NCBI RefSeq assembly: GCF_023101085.1
Contig: NZ_CP064703.1
Coordinates: forward strand, 496,001-560,000
Direction: 5' to 3'
DNA: 64,000 nucleotides
From: Bradyrhizobium sp. 170
Lineage (GTDB): Bacteria > Pseudomonadota > Alphaproteobacteria > Rhizobiales > Xanthobacteraceae
This document shows positions 7,773 to 16,557 of the stretch, piece after piece. The position numbers were made by a program, and so were the translations under genes. The first letter of the stretch is position 1. Every line of letters starts with the position of its first letter. The notes under the pieces were generated by a model. That model was given only the letters and a program-made list of their open reading frames with translations. It had not been told where the DNA came from and ran no database searches.

Positions 7773-8642
7773 TCAATGATAGGCGAGGCACCACTCTGAT
7801 CCACGAAGCCAGCAGCGCTCGTCAGGAACGTCCTGGTCCCGGTACAGTCGTGTGACCTTTTGCCAGCCGCCACGGGCGAAGGCTTCGGCAAGCGCTCGTT
7901 CGGACGCCTCGTCGCGGCTGCCGGCGCAGGGGAAGATCGCAACCGGCGAAATCCATTGTGCCAGATAGTTCGCAGCTCTCCGCTCAATTCGGAACACTGC
8001 GCCGGCACTCGCCATCCGCTCCGGCGCTATGCCGCCAAATCCCTGATCTGACGTCATCGGCATGATCAGACGGCCGCCATCGGCAAGGCCATCGAGCCAG
8101 CGTGTCGCTGGCCGCGTGCAGCCGGCATTGACATAGATGACATCGGCGGCATCGAACGGTACCTGCGTGCCGTCGCCTTCAATCACTGCGACATTCGCAT
8201 AGGGCGCCAGGCTGGCTCTGGCGCGCGCGGCGAGGCTCCCATCATATTCGATTCCCGTTACCCGCCCTGACGGCCCGACGAGATGCGCGAGGATGGCGGT
8301 ATAATAACCCGCACCAGTGCCAACATGCACCACGTGCCCGCCGACCGGGGGCAAGGCCTGATGGATGAGATGGGCATGCAACGACGGTTGGCCGTTGTTG
8401 ACGCCACGTTCGGGCACGAGCGCGACCAGATCGTCGGTATAGAGATAGATGGGGTCGGCGTCGGGTGTCGGCACATAGTCGCGTCGCCACCGTCGTACCA
8501 GCCACGGACCCGGGCCGAGAAAATCCTCACGGGGAATGGCGGCAAACGCCTGAGCGAGGCGCGCATCGTCGACGCCTGCGGCGGCAAGGACCTGCCTGGC
8601 GTATGCGGCACGAACGATGCGGAGTTCGGCTTGAGCGTCCAT
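7773..8642 (-). CDS. Protein-L-isoaspartate O-methyltransferase-like protein
   Basis: A 289-residue protein with the PIMT arrangement: an N-terminal helical part with IPREDF, then PSLHAHLIHQAL, motif I HVGTGAGYYTAILAHL and the acidic IEYD after it. The usual Ser/Thr-Gln-Pro substrate loop is present as GQPSLHA. The start at 8642 is chosen for its GGAGAG ribosome site; an in-frame ATG at 8654 is the alternative. The protein has a C-terminal extension beyond the methyltransferase core. It is divergent from the HicB-like gene and ends 15 bp from the DUF938 gene, convergently. Confidence 0.82.
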   Translation of the reverse strand: MDAQAELRIVRAAYARQVLAAAGVDDARLAQAFAAIPREDFLGPGPWLVRRWRRDYVPTPDADPIYLYTDDLVALVPERGVNNGQPSLHAHLIHQALPPVGGHVVHVGTGAGYYTAILAHLVGPSGRVTGIEYDGSLAARARASLAPYANVAVIEGDGTQVPFDAADVIYVNAGCTRPATRWLDGLADGGRLIMPMTSDQGFGGIAPERMASAGAVFRIERRAANYLAQWISPVAIFPCAGSRDEASERALAEAFARGGWQKVTRLYRDQDVPDERCWLRGSEWCLAYH

Positions 8643-8676
8643 TTTGCTCTCCATCCTGGCCCATGCTATCAGTCTT

Positions 8677-8692
8677 GTGTGATTTGACACAC
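8677..8692. promoter_or_regulatory. Candidate HicB-like operator and promoter
   Basis: GTGTG-ATTTGA-CACAC is an inverted repeat upstream of the HicB-like gene. It contains TTGACA (8684-8689), a possible -35 box, with an AT-rich TTAAAT near 8704 as a weak -10. A second GTGTGTT half-site follows at 8699-8705. Ribbon-helix-helix proteins such as HicB commonly bind inverted repeats over their own promoter. Confidence 0.4.
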
Positions 8693-8735
8693 CAGCATGT
8701 GTGTTAAATAGCACAATCATCGCGAGGAGGCCAGA

Positions 8736-9230
8736 TTGAAGAAGCGGCTTTATCCGGCAGTGCTGGAGCGCGGTCCGCGCGGCGCGCTCGGCGCGTGGTT
8801 TCCCGATTTTCCGGGCTGCGTTGCTGGCGGCCGATCGCAGGAAGAGACGATCGAAAGAGCGGAGGGCGCGCTGGCGCGAGCGGTGGACGGAATTGCAGAG
8901 CAGGGCAGGCCGCTGCCGGAGCCAACGCCGATCGAGCAGATCGCGTTGCCCAAGGGCGCCGACGTCGTCGCCTATTTCATTGTCGGGGTGGATCCGCCCG
9001 ATCCGTCCGAGCGGGTGAACGTCTATTTGCCGAAGAGTCTGATTACGCGGATCGACAAGCGCGCCACAGAGCTCGGCATGAGCCGCTCCAGCTTCTTCGG
9101 CTTCGCCGCCACGATCGCGCTTGATTGGAGTCCAGGTTTCCCGCACACCGGCGTCGCGGATCCTCGCTCAAAGGTCCACAAGACCGGTGCGGTGCGAACC
9201 GGAAGGAGATCAGGCAGGACGCGGCCGTGA
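8736..9230 (+). CDS. HicB-family antitoxin-like protein without a visible HicA
   Basis: The first 70 residues match the HicB partial RNase-H-like fold (FPDFPGCVAGGRSQEETIERAEGAL). A ribbon-helix-helix DNA-binding segment follows (ERVNVYLPKSLITRIDKRA). The coding region opens with TTG at 8736, directly after a strong GAGGAGG ribosome site, since no ATG is available. The last 35 residues form a basic tail not expected in the family. HicB normally pairs with a roughly 60-residue HicA toxin; no such frame was found on either side, so this looks like a solitary regulator or relic. Confidence 0.8.
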   Translation: MKKRLYPAVLERGPRGALGAWFPDFPGCVAGGRSQEETIERAEGALARAVDGIAEQGRPLPEPTPIEQIALPKGADVVAYFIVGVDPPDPSERVNVYLPKSLITRIDKRATELGMSRSSFFGFAATIALDWSPGFPHTGVADPRSKVHKTGAVRTGRRSGRTRP

Positions 9231-9471
9231 AAGGGCGTTTTCGCGTGGCGGATTGCTGAGGCGTAATCTGGTATCGCTCTCGCGCGCGAGAGCGGATGCG
9301 TTGTGCGGGCCGCTCTTCGGCCAAAGAAGCATTTCCTGCGACAGGTGCTTGCGCCCCTCGCATAGCGCGCGCCCGTTTGCGTCGGTTGATCGCATAGCCC
9401 CGCGTCTTCATAGTGCCCCGCAATGAATCGATGAGGCTCCTTCCCCGGGGCCTGCCGGGGCGGAATTGCCG

Positions 9472-10719
9472 ATGTTGGATACCACCACAGCCACCGATGA
9501 GATCGCCAATGACGCACGTGCGCGCGCCAATGTGCTGCGGCTCGCCGCGGCGCAGGCGCTGACCGGCGCCAATTCGGCTGTCATCTTCGCCACCGGCTCG
9601 ATCGTCGGCGCGACGCTGGCGCCGACCATCTCGCTCGCGACCGTGCCGCTCTCGATGTATGTGCTGGGGCTCGCCGCCGGCACGCTGCCGACCGGCGCGA
9701 TCTCGCGCGTCTATGGCCGCCGCACCGCCTTCATCATCGGCACCTTCTGCGGCGTGCTGACCGGCGCGCTCGCCGCCGTCGCTGTGCTGTATGCTTCGTT
9801 CTGGCTGTTCTGCGGCGCGACGTTTCTCGGTGGTCTCTATGGCGCGGTCGCGCAGTCCTACCGTTTTGCCGCGGCCGACGGCGCCAGCACAGCGTTTCGG
9901 CCGAAAGCCATGTCATGGGTGATGGCGGGCGGCGTGTTCGCCGGCGTGCTTGGTCCACAGCTCGTGCAGTGGACGATGGATATCTGGCCGCCTTATCTGT
10001 TCGCGTTCAGCTTCGTGGTGCAGGCCTTCGTCGCGCTGGTGGCGATGGCGGTGCTGTGGGGCGTCGATGCGCCAAAACCCGCGCCGTCGGATATGCATGG
10101 CGGCCGGCCGCTGTTCGAGATCGCGCGGCAGCCGCGTTTCATTGCGGCGGCGCTGTGCGGGGTGATTGCGTACCCCATGATGAATCTCGTGATGACCTCG
10201 GCGCCGCTCGCCATGAAGATGTGCGGACTGACCGTCAGCGATTCCAATTTCGGCATTCAGTGGCACATCGTGGCGATGTACGGGCCGAGCTTCTTCACGG
10301 GCTCGCTGATCGCGCGTTTCGGCGCGCCAAGGATCGTGGCGCTCGGTCTGCTGCTGGAAGCTGCAGCGGCGGGAATCGGCCTTGCCGGCATCACCGCGAT
10401 GCATTTCTGGGCGACGCTGATCGTGCTCGGCGTCGGCTGGAACTTTGCGTTTATCGGCGCTTCCGCGCTGGTGCTGGAAACGCATCGGCCGCAGGAACGC
10501 AACAAGGTGCAGGCGTTCAACGATTTCCTGGTGTTCGGGATGATGGCGCTGGGGTCGTTCTCGTCCGGCCAGTTGCTGGCGCATTACGGCTGGTCGATGG
10601 TAAACATGGTGGTGTTCCCGCCGGTGCTGCTCGGCCTTGCGGTGCTGTCGTTGGCGTCGTTCGCCAAGCGGCGCGCGAAATTGCAGGCGGTCAACGAGAT
10701 TCCCGGTCCGAGTATCTAA
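9472..10719 (+). CDS. MFS transporter
   Basis: A 415-residue protein with about twelve hydrophobic segments and the MFS loop 2-3 motif in the form GAISRVYGRRTAF. The start ATG at 9472 follows a GGCGGA ribosome site; TTG at 9466 is also in frame. The fold is clear but the substrate cannot be told. It is followed 27 bp later by a SnoaL-like gene on the same strand, with which it may be cotranscribed. Confidence 0.85.
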   Translation: MLDTTTATDEIANDARARANVLRLAAAQALTGANSAVIFATGSIVGATLAPTISLATVPLSMYVLGLAAGTLPTGAISRVYGRRTAFIIGTFCGVLTGALAAVAVLYASFWLFCGATFLGGLYGAVAQSYRFAAADGASTAFRPKAMSWVMAGGVFAGVLGPQLVQWTMDIWPPYLFAFSFVVQAFVALVAMAVLWGVDAPKPAPSDMHGGRPLFEIARQPRFIAAALCGVIAYPMMNLVMTSAPLAMKMCGLTVSDSNFGIQWHIVAMYGPSFFTGSLIARFGAPRIVALGLLLEAAAAGIGLAGITAMHFWATLIVLGVGWNFAFIGASALVLETHRPQERNKVQAFNDFLVFGMMALGSFSSGQLLAHYGWSMVNMVVFPPVLLGLAVLSLASFAKRRAKLQAVNEIPGPSI

Positions 10720-10746
10720 TTTTCAGTCAATTAATGGAGGCCTCTC

Positions 10747-11109
10747 ATGCCCTCGCGCGCCCGTCTCGATGAATTCATTGCAGTCGTCGTTTCCGGCGAC
10801 CATGCAGGCGCCATCGAGCGTTTCTACACCGAGGACGCCAGCATGCAGGAGAATGCCGCTCCGCCGCGCGTCGGCCGCGACGTCCTGGTCGCGCATGAGC
10901 GCGCGGTGCTGGAACGGGTCAAGAGCGTGACGTCGACTTGCGTTGCCTCGATCGTCGAGGGCGATCGCGTCGCGATCAACTGGGTGTTCGAGTTCGTCTA
11001 TCATTCCGGCAAGACGGGCCGGTTCGACGAAGTCGCGCTGCAGGAATGGCGCGGCGACAAGGTGTTCCGCGAACGGTTCTTCTACGACCCATCGAAGCCG
11101 GCCGCCTAG
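10747..11109 (+). CDS. SnoaL-like / NTF2-fold protein
   Basis: A 120-residue soluble protein with the NTF2-like pattern: an N-terminal helix (LDEFIAVVVSGDHAGAIERF), YTEDASMQEN, a helix with GRDVLVAHE and beta-strands ending in FRERFFYDP. Such proteins may be small enzymes or ligand carriers. A GGAGG ribosome site precedes the ATG. It probably shares a transcript with the upstream MFS gene. No catalytic residue can be assigned. Confidence 0.8.
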   Translation: MPSRARLDEFIAVVVSGDHAGAIERFYTEDASMQENAAPPRVGRDVLVAHERAVLERVKSVTSTCVASIVEGDRVAINWVFEFVYHSGKTGRFDEVALQEWRGDKVFRERFFYDPSKPAA

Positions 11110-11121
11110 CTTTTTGTTTGA

Positions 11122-11168
11122 CGCGTTTTCTTTACGCGAACCGGGAACCACTTCGCTCGAAAAACGCT
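11122..11168. repeat. Dispersed palindrome related to the GCATGATC family
   Basis: GCGTTTTC...GAAAAACGC arms enclose ACGCGAACCGGGAACCACTT, the same CCGG-plus-CCACTT core found in the elements at 1988 and 18347. It lies just after the SnoaL-like gene and may serve as its transcript end, although no T-run follows. Confidence 0.6.
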
Positions 11169-11291
11169 ATAGCTGCCACCTGCTGACAGTTCGGTGTCCG
11201 TCGAATTGATGACCCTTGCAGCCTTGTTTGCTGTTGCCGACATGTGCCGGGCAAGCACGGCAATGACGCGACAGCAACGAAGAGGCCTCTT

Positions 11292-12545
11292 TTGGACGCT
11301 CTCAACTACACCCCTCGCGACGAAACCTCGATCCGCTACGAGGGCTGGCGCATCGTCGTCGTCTGTTTCCTGCTGGCGACCTTCGGCTGGGCGTTCGGCT
11401 TCTATGGCCAGAGCGTCTATGTCGCCGAGTTGCAGCGGTTGCACGGCTGGCCGGCGTCGCTGATCTCGTCGGGCACGACGTTCTTCTACCTGTCGGGCGC
11501 GGCGCTGGTCGCCTTTGTCAGCGAGGCGATCAAGGGGTTTGGCCCCCGGAATTGCATGATCGCCGGCATCTGCACGATGGCTTTGGCCGCGATCTCGATC
11601 GGCCAGGTACGCGAGCCCTGGCAGCTCTATCTCGCCAACGCCGTGCTCGCCTTCGGCTGGGCCGGCACCAGCCTCGGCATGATCACCAACACGCTCGGCC
11701 TCTGGTTCGACAGAAAGCGCGGCATGGCGATCAGCCTGGCGCTGAACGGCGCGAGTTTTGGCGGCATTGTCGGTGTGCCCTTGATGGTCATGGCGATCGG
11801 CTATTTTGGCTTCGCCGGCGCGATGACCGCCTCCGCCGCGGTGATGGTTATCGTGATGATTCCGGTGATCCTGTTGTCCGTCGGACGGCCGCCGGCTCAT
11901 TCGGGCGCAGGCGATGTCGAGGCCGCGGACGCGCCGTCGCCGACGCAAATTCGCGCGCGCGCCTTTCGCGATATCGGCTTCCTCTCGGTGTCAGCGGCGT
12001 TTGCGCTGGTGCTGTTCGCGCAGGTCGGCTTCATCGTTCACCTGATCGCGTTTCTGGATTCGGTGATCGGGCGGCAGCAGGCAGCGATTGCGATGGCATT
12101 GTTGACGGCGATGGCGGTGGTCGGCCGCGTATTGTTTTCATTCGTGATCGACCGGATGAACCAGCGGCTGGCGTCCTCGCTTTCCTTTGTCAGCCAGGCG
12201 GTCGCGCTCGTCATCGTCATCAATGTGCACCATGACTACGCGCTGATCGCCGCCTGCGCGCTGTTCGGCTTCTCGGTCGGCAATCTGATCACGCTGCCGG
12301 CGCTGATCGTGCAGCGCGAGTTCGATCCGCGTTCGTTCGGCGTGCTGGTCAGCCTGATCACCGCGATCAACCAGATCACCTACGCGTTCGGGCCCGGCGT
12401 GGTCGGCCTGCTGCGCGATCTCTCGGGAAGTTACACGCTGCCGTTCTATGGCTGTATCGCGGTGGAGCTGGCGGCGGCGGTGCTGGTCATGATTCGTGGC
12501 AAGCCGTCGTCATTGCGAGGAGCGCAGCGACGAAGCAATCCATAG
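11292..12545 (+). CDS. MFS transporter, C-terminus encoded by a repeat
   Basis: An MFS protein of about 417 residues with twelve hydrophobic segments and an FDRKRGMAISLALNG cytoplasmic loop typical of monocarboxylate/oxalate-formate-like MFS members. A TTG at 11292 has GAAGAGG at good spacing; the ATG at 11244 lacks one, so TTG is preferred, with modest certainty. The last dozen codons (SSLRGAQRRSNP) are supplied by a dispersed palindromic repeat beginning at 12508, so the native stop was probably lost or displaced. Substrate unknown. Confidence 0.83.
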   Translation: MDALNYTPRDETSIRYEGWRIVVVCFLLATFGWAFGFYGQSVYVAELQRLHGWPASLISSGTTFFYLSGAALVAFVSEAIKGFGPRNCMIAGICTMALAAISIGQVREPWQLYLANAVLAFGWAGTSLGMITNTLGLWFDRKRGMAISLALNGASFGGIVGVPLMVMAIGYFGFAGAMTASAAVMVIVMIPVILLSVGRPPAHSGAGDVEAADAPSPTQIRARAFRDIGFLSVSAAFALVLFAQVGFIVHLIAFLDSVIGRQQAAIAMALLTAMAVVGRVLFSFVIDRMNQRLASSLSFVSQAVALVIVINVHHDYALIAACALFGFSVGNLITLPALIVQREFDPRSFGVLVSLITAINQITYAFGPGVVGLLRDLSGSYTLPFYGCIAVELAAAVLVMIRGKPSSLRGAQRRSNP

Positions 12546-12592
12546 TTCCGCAAGCGGAGAGATGGATTGCTTCGCTTCGCTCGCAATGACGG
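12508..12592. repeat. Dispersed palindrome, CATTGCGAG...GCAATGACG family
   Basis: Long imperfect inverted repeat: GTCATTGCGAGGAGCGCAGC on the left and the matching GCTTCGCTCGCAATGACG on the right, with GAAGCAATCCAT and ATGGATTGCTTC next to them. Copies of the same family lie at 16465-16548 and 31712-31790. The left arm runs into the coding region of the MFS gene. Confidence 0.9.
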
Positions 12593-12598
12593 TGAGAG

Positions 12599-13093
12599 CT
12601 ACGCCTCCCGCTGCCGCAGCAGATCCTCCAGATCCAGCCTTTTCGTGAACATCGCGAGCGATCCATCCGGCGCGCGCGGCCACTCCTCCTCCGGCCGGTC
12701 GCGATAGAGCTCGACGCCGTTCTGGTCGGGATCGCGCAAATAGAGCGCCTCGCTGACGCCGTGGTCGCTGGCGCCGTCAAGCTCGATGCCGGCCTCGATC
12801 ACGCGATACAGCGCATCCGCCAGCGCCGGGCGGGTGGGGTAGAGAATGGCGGTGTGAAACAGCCCGGTGGCATCAGGCGGCGGCGGATGGCCGTCTTTGC
12901 TTTCCCAGGTGTTGAGGCCGATGTGATGATGATATCCGCCCGCCGAAATGAACGCGGCACCGGAGCCCATCCGCTGCATCACCTCGAAGCCGAGCACGCC
13001 GCAATAAAACCCCAGCGCGCGCTCGAGATCGGCGACCTTGAGATGGACATGCCCGATCCTTGTGCCGTCAATGATGGGTGGGTTCTGGGGCAT
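12599..13093 (-). CDS. VOC-family protein (glyoxalase/extradiol dioxygenase fold)
   Basis: A 164-residue single-unit VOC protein resembling the N-terminal half of CatE-type ring-cleavage dioxygenases. It opens with IGHVHLKVADLERALGFY, where the first histidine is the usual metal ligand, continues with GYHHHIGLNTW and ends the fold with LRDPDQNGVELYRDRP, where the glutamate is the third ligand position. The reaction is not known. A GGAGA ribosome site precedes the ATG at 13093. It is convergent with the preceding MFS gene. Confidence 0.85.
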   Translation of the reverse strand: MPQNPPIIDGTRIGHVHLKVADLERALGFYCGVLGFEVMQRMGSGAAFISAGGYHHHIGLNTWESKDGHPPPPDATGLFHTAILYPTRPALADALYRVIEAGIELDGASDHGVSEALYLRDPDQNGVELYRDRPEEEWPRAPDGSLAMFTKRLDLEDLLRQREA

Positions 13094-13117
13094 GTTGTCT
13101 CCGTTCGGTCTGCTTTA

Positions 13118-13266
13118 CCTCGCCCCGCTTGCGGGGAGAGGTCGGACTTTACGCGAAGCGGAAAGTTCGGGTGAGGGGGTACAGGTCTATCGTGAGGTCA
13201 CGTTTCGCGGAGGGAGCCCCTCACCCCGACCCTCTCCCCGCGTAAGAGCGGGGAGAGGGGGAGGAG
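13118..13266. repeat. Dispersed palindrome, CCTCGCCCCGC...GCGGGGAGAGG family
   Basis: Two facing hairpin units: CCCCGCTTGCGGGGAGAGGT near the left end and CCTCTCCCCG...GCGGGGAGAGG near the right, with GGGTGAGGGG and CCCCTCACCC between them as a second pair of arms. It fills the 176-bp gap between the VOC and AhpD-like genes. Only one copy is in the window. Confidence 0.8.
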
Positions 13267-13269
13267 AGA

Positions 13270-13815
13270 TCACACCAAGTCCGACACCTCTCCATCCGGC
13301 AGTCCGAACTCAAAGGTGTTCAGCGTCATCGACACCATCGTGTAGTAACCGCACAGCCCAATCACCTCGACGATGCCGCGCTCGGTGAGCACCTTCACGG
13401 CCTCGTCATACAGCGGCTGCGACACGCCTTTGCTCTCATGCAGAGATTTGGCGACGTCGTAGATCATCTTGCCCTTGGGGTCGTCGAACACAGGCGTGCG
13501 GCGGTCGCGGATGTCCTCGATGATCTTGGGATCCATGCCGCCCTTCAGCGCCAGGCGCTTGTGCGCAAACCATTCGTAATGCGAGGTCCAGTGCCGCGCG
13601 GTGACGAGGATCGCGATCTCCGAAAGCTTTGCCGGAAACATCGTGTTGAACCGAAGTTGCTCGCCCAGACGCGTGGCGTGCCGCGCCATGTCCGGGCTGT
13701 TGAGCCAGGCCATCATCGGCGCCGGCGGGGCGCCGCGCTTGCCGGATATCGCTTCGTCGTAGGTTTCTTTTTGTTCGGCGCTCATTTCGCCAGGCGAAAG
13801 CAATTTCAGCCGCAT
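13270..13815 (-). CDS. Carboxymuconolactone decarboxylase / AhpD-like protein
   Basis: A 181-residue all-helical protein of the CMD/AhpD family: MFPAKLSEIAILVTARHW, then SHYEWFAHKRLALKGGM, which corresponds to the active-site helix region. The CxxC of peroxidase-type AhpD is replaced (the helix has EWFAH), so thiol peroxidase activity is unlikely and the protein belongs with decarboxylase-like members of unknown substrate. A AGAGGAAA ribosome site precedes the ATG. Confidence 0.85.
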   Translation of the reverse strand: MRLKLLSPGEMSAEQKETYDEAISGKRGAPPAPMMAWLNSPDMARHATRLGEQLRFNTMFPAKLSEIAILVTARHWTSHYEWFAHKRLALKGGMDPKIIEDIRDRRTPVFDDPKGKMIYDVAKSLHESKGVSQPLYDEAVKVLTERGIVEVIGLCGYYTMVSMTLNTFEFGLPDGEVSDLV

Positions 13816-13976
13816 GCCCGTTTCCTCTTGTTTTTCAATCGTTACGGCTTTGCGCTTACACCCGATCAGGCGTCCTGACTACCGCCGCAGAAGTATGGGC
13901 TGACGTCAGACATATATTGAATTCCGCAACGCGAGGGCTAAGGTCATCTCCAACATTCCCACATGGAAACGCCGAT

Positions 13977-15161
13977 ATGTCCGATCTGGAAACATTCCGC
14001 CGTGAAACCCGCGCCTGGCTGGAGGCCAATTGCCCGCCGGAGATGCGGCGTCCGATGACCTCGGAGAACGACACCTATTGGGGCGGGCGTAACGCAAAAT
14101 TCTCGTCCGAGCCGCAGCGCGTCTGGTTCGAGCGGATGCGTGACAAGGGCTGGACCGTGCCGGACTGGCCGAAGGAATATGGTGGCGGAGGGCTCGATCG
14201 CGCCGAGCACAAGGTGCTGCGCGAGGAAATGTCGGCGATGGGCGCGCGGTCGCCGCTGTCGAGTTTTGGCATCTGGATGCTCGGGCCGGCGCTGTTGAAG
14301 TACGGCAACGAGGCGCAGAAGAAGGAGCATCTGCCAAAAATCGCCGCGGGCCTGATCCGCTGGTGCCAGGGCTATTCCGAGCCGAACGCCGGATCGGACC
14401 TCGCCTCGCTGCAGACCCGCGCCGAGAGCGACGGCGACGACTACATCATCAACGGCCAGAAGATCTGGACGTCATACGCGAACTACGCCGACTGGATCTT
14501 TTGCCTGGTGCGGACCGATCCCACGGCGAAGAAGCACGACGGCATCAGTTTTATCCTGTTCGACATGACCTCGAAGGGCGTGTCGACGAAGCCGATCCTT
14601 TTGATCTCGGGCTATTCGCCGTTCTGCGAAACCTTCTTCGACAATGTGCGCGTGCCGAAATCGCATGTGGTGGGCACCGTCAACCGCGGCTGGGATGTCG
14701 CGAAATATCTGCTGCAGCATGAGCGCGCGATGATCTCGGGGATGGGCGAGCGCGGCGTCGGCCGGCCGCTCGGCCAGGTCGCCGCCGATTCGGTCGGCGC
14801 CGACGAGCAAGGCCGGCTGGAGGATGCGATGCTGCGCAGCCAGATATCAACCTTCGAAATCGACGAGGCGGCACTTGGCGCGGCGGCCGAACGCGCGGTC
14901 GATCTGGCGAAAGCCGGGCAGTCGCATCCGGCGTTTTCCTCGGCGATGAAATATTACGGCACCGAGCTCAACAAGCGCCGCCATGAAATCCTGATGTCGG
15001 CCGGTGGCATCGATGCGCTGGAATGGGAAAGCGACCGCTCCAGAGGCGGCGCCCGCCCGCGCGCCTGGCTGCGTACCAAGGCCAATTCGATCGAGGGCGG
15101 CACCAGCGAGGTGATGCTCGGCATCGTCGCCAAGCGCATCCTCGATCTGCCGGGGGCGTGA
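13977..15161 (+). CDS. Acyl-CoA dehydrogenase
   Basis: A 394-residue FAD enzyme that would oxidise an acyl-CoA to the enoyl-CoA. The FAD-binding YSEPNAGSDLASL and substrate strand INGQKIWTSYA are clear, and the C-terminal end IEGGTSEVMLGIVAKRIL is the usual nucleotide-binding tail. The ATG at 13977 gives a natural N-terminus (MSDLETFRRETRAWL). It is followed 129 bp later by a second member, an arrangement common for two-subunit or pathway-specific acyl-CoA dehydrogenases of branched or cyclic substrates. Confidence 0.92.
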   Translation: MSDLETFRRETRAWLEANCPPEMRRPMTSENDTYWGGRNAKFSSEPQRVWFERMRDKGWTVPDWPKEYGGGGLDRAEHKVLREEMSAMGARSPLSSFGIWMLGPALLKYGNEAQKKEHLPKIAAGLIRWCQGYSEPNAGSDLASLQTRAESDGDDYIINGQKIWTSYANYADWIFCLVRTDPTAKKHDGISFILFDMTSKGVSTKPILLISGYSPFCETFFDNVRVPKSHVVGTVNRGWDVAKYLLQHERAMISGMGERGVGRPLGQVAADSVGADEQGRLEDAMLRSQISTFEIDEAALGAAAERAVDLAKAGQSHPAFSSAMKYYGTELNKRRHEILMSAGGIDALEWESDRSRGGARPRAWLRTKANSIEGGTSEVMLGIVAKRILDLPGA

Positions 15162-15169
15162 GTATCTTA

Positions 15170-15249
15170 CGTCGTTCCGGGGCACGCGAAGCGTGAACCC
15201 GGAACCTCGAGATTCCGGGTTCGATGCTGTGCATCGCCCCGGAATGACG
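15170..15249. repeat. Dispersed palindrome, CGTCATTCCGGGGC...GCCCCGGAATGACG family
   Basis: The left arm CGTCGTTCCGGGGCACGCGA pairs with the right arm TGCATCGCCCCGGAATGACG; inside them GAACCCGGAA and TTCCGGGTTC pair again. It lies between the two acyl-CoA dehydrogenase genes. A longer copy is at 41120-41262. Confidence 0.88.
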
Positions 15250-15290
15250 CCTCAAAAATCACGCGTTACTTTTGAAACCGGAACTAGCTA

Positions 15291-16430
15291 ATGCCCCTCG
15301 TCCTCACCGAAGAACAATCCATGCTGCGCGACAGCGCGCGCGGCATTATCAGCGACAAGGCGCCGGTGGCGCATCTGCGCAGCTTGCGCGACGGCAAGGA
15401 CGCAACGGGATTTTCCCGCGACCTCTGGAAGGCGTTTGCTGAGATGGGCTTTTCCGGCCTGCTGGTGCCGGAGAATTTTGGCGGCAGCGGACTCGGCTGC
15501 GTCGAGGCCGGCGTGGTGATGGAGGAAATCGGCCGCACGCTGATGCCGTCGCCGTTCTTGTCGACGGCGGTGCTGGCGGCCTCCGCGTTGTCGCGCGGCG
15601 GCAGTGATGCGCAGAAATCGGCGCATCTGCCGAAGATTGCGGACGGCTCGCTGCTGGCCGCGCTTGCGATCGACGAAGGCGCAAAACATCGCCCGCTGCA
15701 GACCAAATTGCAGGCGGTGCGTTCTGGCAACGGTTTCAAGCTCAACGGCGCCAAGGCTCTCGTGGTCGATGGCCACACCGCCGATCTCCTGATCGTCGCT
15801 GGCCGCACCGGCGGCGCAGCCGGTGAGCGCAACGGGCTAACGCTGTTCCTGGTTGATCCCAAGGCCAAGGGCATCGCGATCGAACGCACGGTGATGGTCG
15901 ATGCGCATAACGCCGCCAGAATCGAATTCGCCAATGTCGAGGTCGACGCGGACCATGTGCTCGGCGAAGTCGACCAGGGCGGGGCGCTGCTGGAGGGCGT
16001 GCTCAATATCGGCCGTGGCGCGGTGGCCTCCGAAATGGTGGGCCTGAGCGAGGAGGTGTTCGGCCGCACCGTCACCTATCTGAAGGAGCGCAAGCAGTTC
16101 GGCAAGCTGATCGGAGAATTCCAGGCGCTGCAGCACCGCGCAGCCCAGCTCTACATCGATATCGAGATCACCCGCGCGGCCGTCCTGAAGGCGCTGCAGA
16201 CGCTGGACGGCGATTTCGAGCACGCCAGCGCGGCGGTCGCAGTCGCCAAGGCGCGCGCCGGCACCACGGCGACGCTGGCGGTGCAAGAGGGCGTGCAGAT
16301 GCACGGCGGCATGGGCATGACCGACCAGTTCGACATCGGCTTCTTCATGAAGCGCGCGCGGGTCTGCCAGGAATTGTTCGGGGACAGCAACTACCACGCC
16401 GATCAGTTGGCGCGGATGAAGAGTTATTGA
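15291..16430 (+). CDS. Acyl-CoA dehydrogenase (second subunit or paralog)
   Basis: A 379-residue acyl-CoA dehydrogenase-fold protein. It has the N-terminal helical domain (GFSGLLVPENFGGSGLG), a beta domain with NGAKALVVDG, and a C-terminal helical domain with YLKERKQFGKLIGEFQALQH and QMHGGMGMTDQFDIG. The FAD-proximal WITN-type motif is weak, as in the small subunits of heteromeric acyl-CoA dehydrogenases. It probably works with the preceding gene; the substrate is unknown. Confidence 0.9.
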   Translation: MPLVLTEEQSMLRDSARGIISDKAPVAHLRSLRDGKDATGFSRDLWKAFAEMGFSGLLVPENFGGSGLGCVEAGVVMEEIGRTLMPSPFLSTAVLAASALSRGGSDAQKSAHLPKIADGSLLAALAIDEGAKHRPLQTKLQAVRSGNGFKLNGAKALVVDGHTADLLIVAGRTGGAAGERNGLTLFLVDPKAKGIAIERTVMVDAHNAARIEFANVEVDADHVLGEVDQGGALLEGVLNIGRGAVASEMVGLSEEVFGRTVTYLKERKQFGKLIGEFQALQHRAAQLYIDIEITRAAVLKALQTLDGDFEHASAAVAVAKARAGTTATLAVQEGVQMHGGMGMTDQFDIGFFMKRARVCQELFGDSNYHADQLARMKSY

Positions 16431-16464
16431 GGGCGAAGGTAAGCGTCGTGCGCTGCTGTCTCGC

Positions 16465-16548
16465 CGTCATTGCGAGCGAAGCGAAGCAATCCATGGTGTC
16501 GCGATAACGGTATGGATTGCTTCGTCGCTTTGCTCCTCGCAATGACGG
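16465..16548. repeat. Dispersed palindrome, CATTGCGAG...GCAATGACG family
   Basis: CGTCATTGCGAGCGAAGCGA and its inverted partner ending CGCAATGACGG, with AGCAATCCAT/ATGGATTGCT inside. It separates the convergent acyl-CoA dehydrogenase and AapJ-like genes, where it may function as a bidirectional transcript end. Confidence 0.9.
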
Positions 16549-16557
16549 CGGAGAGAG

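Noticed and set aside
8642..9230. A complete HicAB toxin-antitoxin pair
   Set aside because: No frame of about 60 codons with HicA features was found upstream or downstream of the HicB-like gene.
13270..13815. AhpD-type alkyl hydroperoxidase
   Set aside because: The CxxC thiol pair needed for peroxidase activity is absent; only the CMD-like fold can be claimed.
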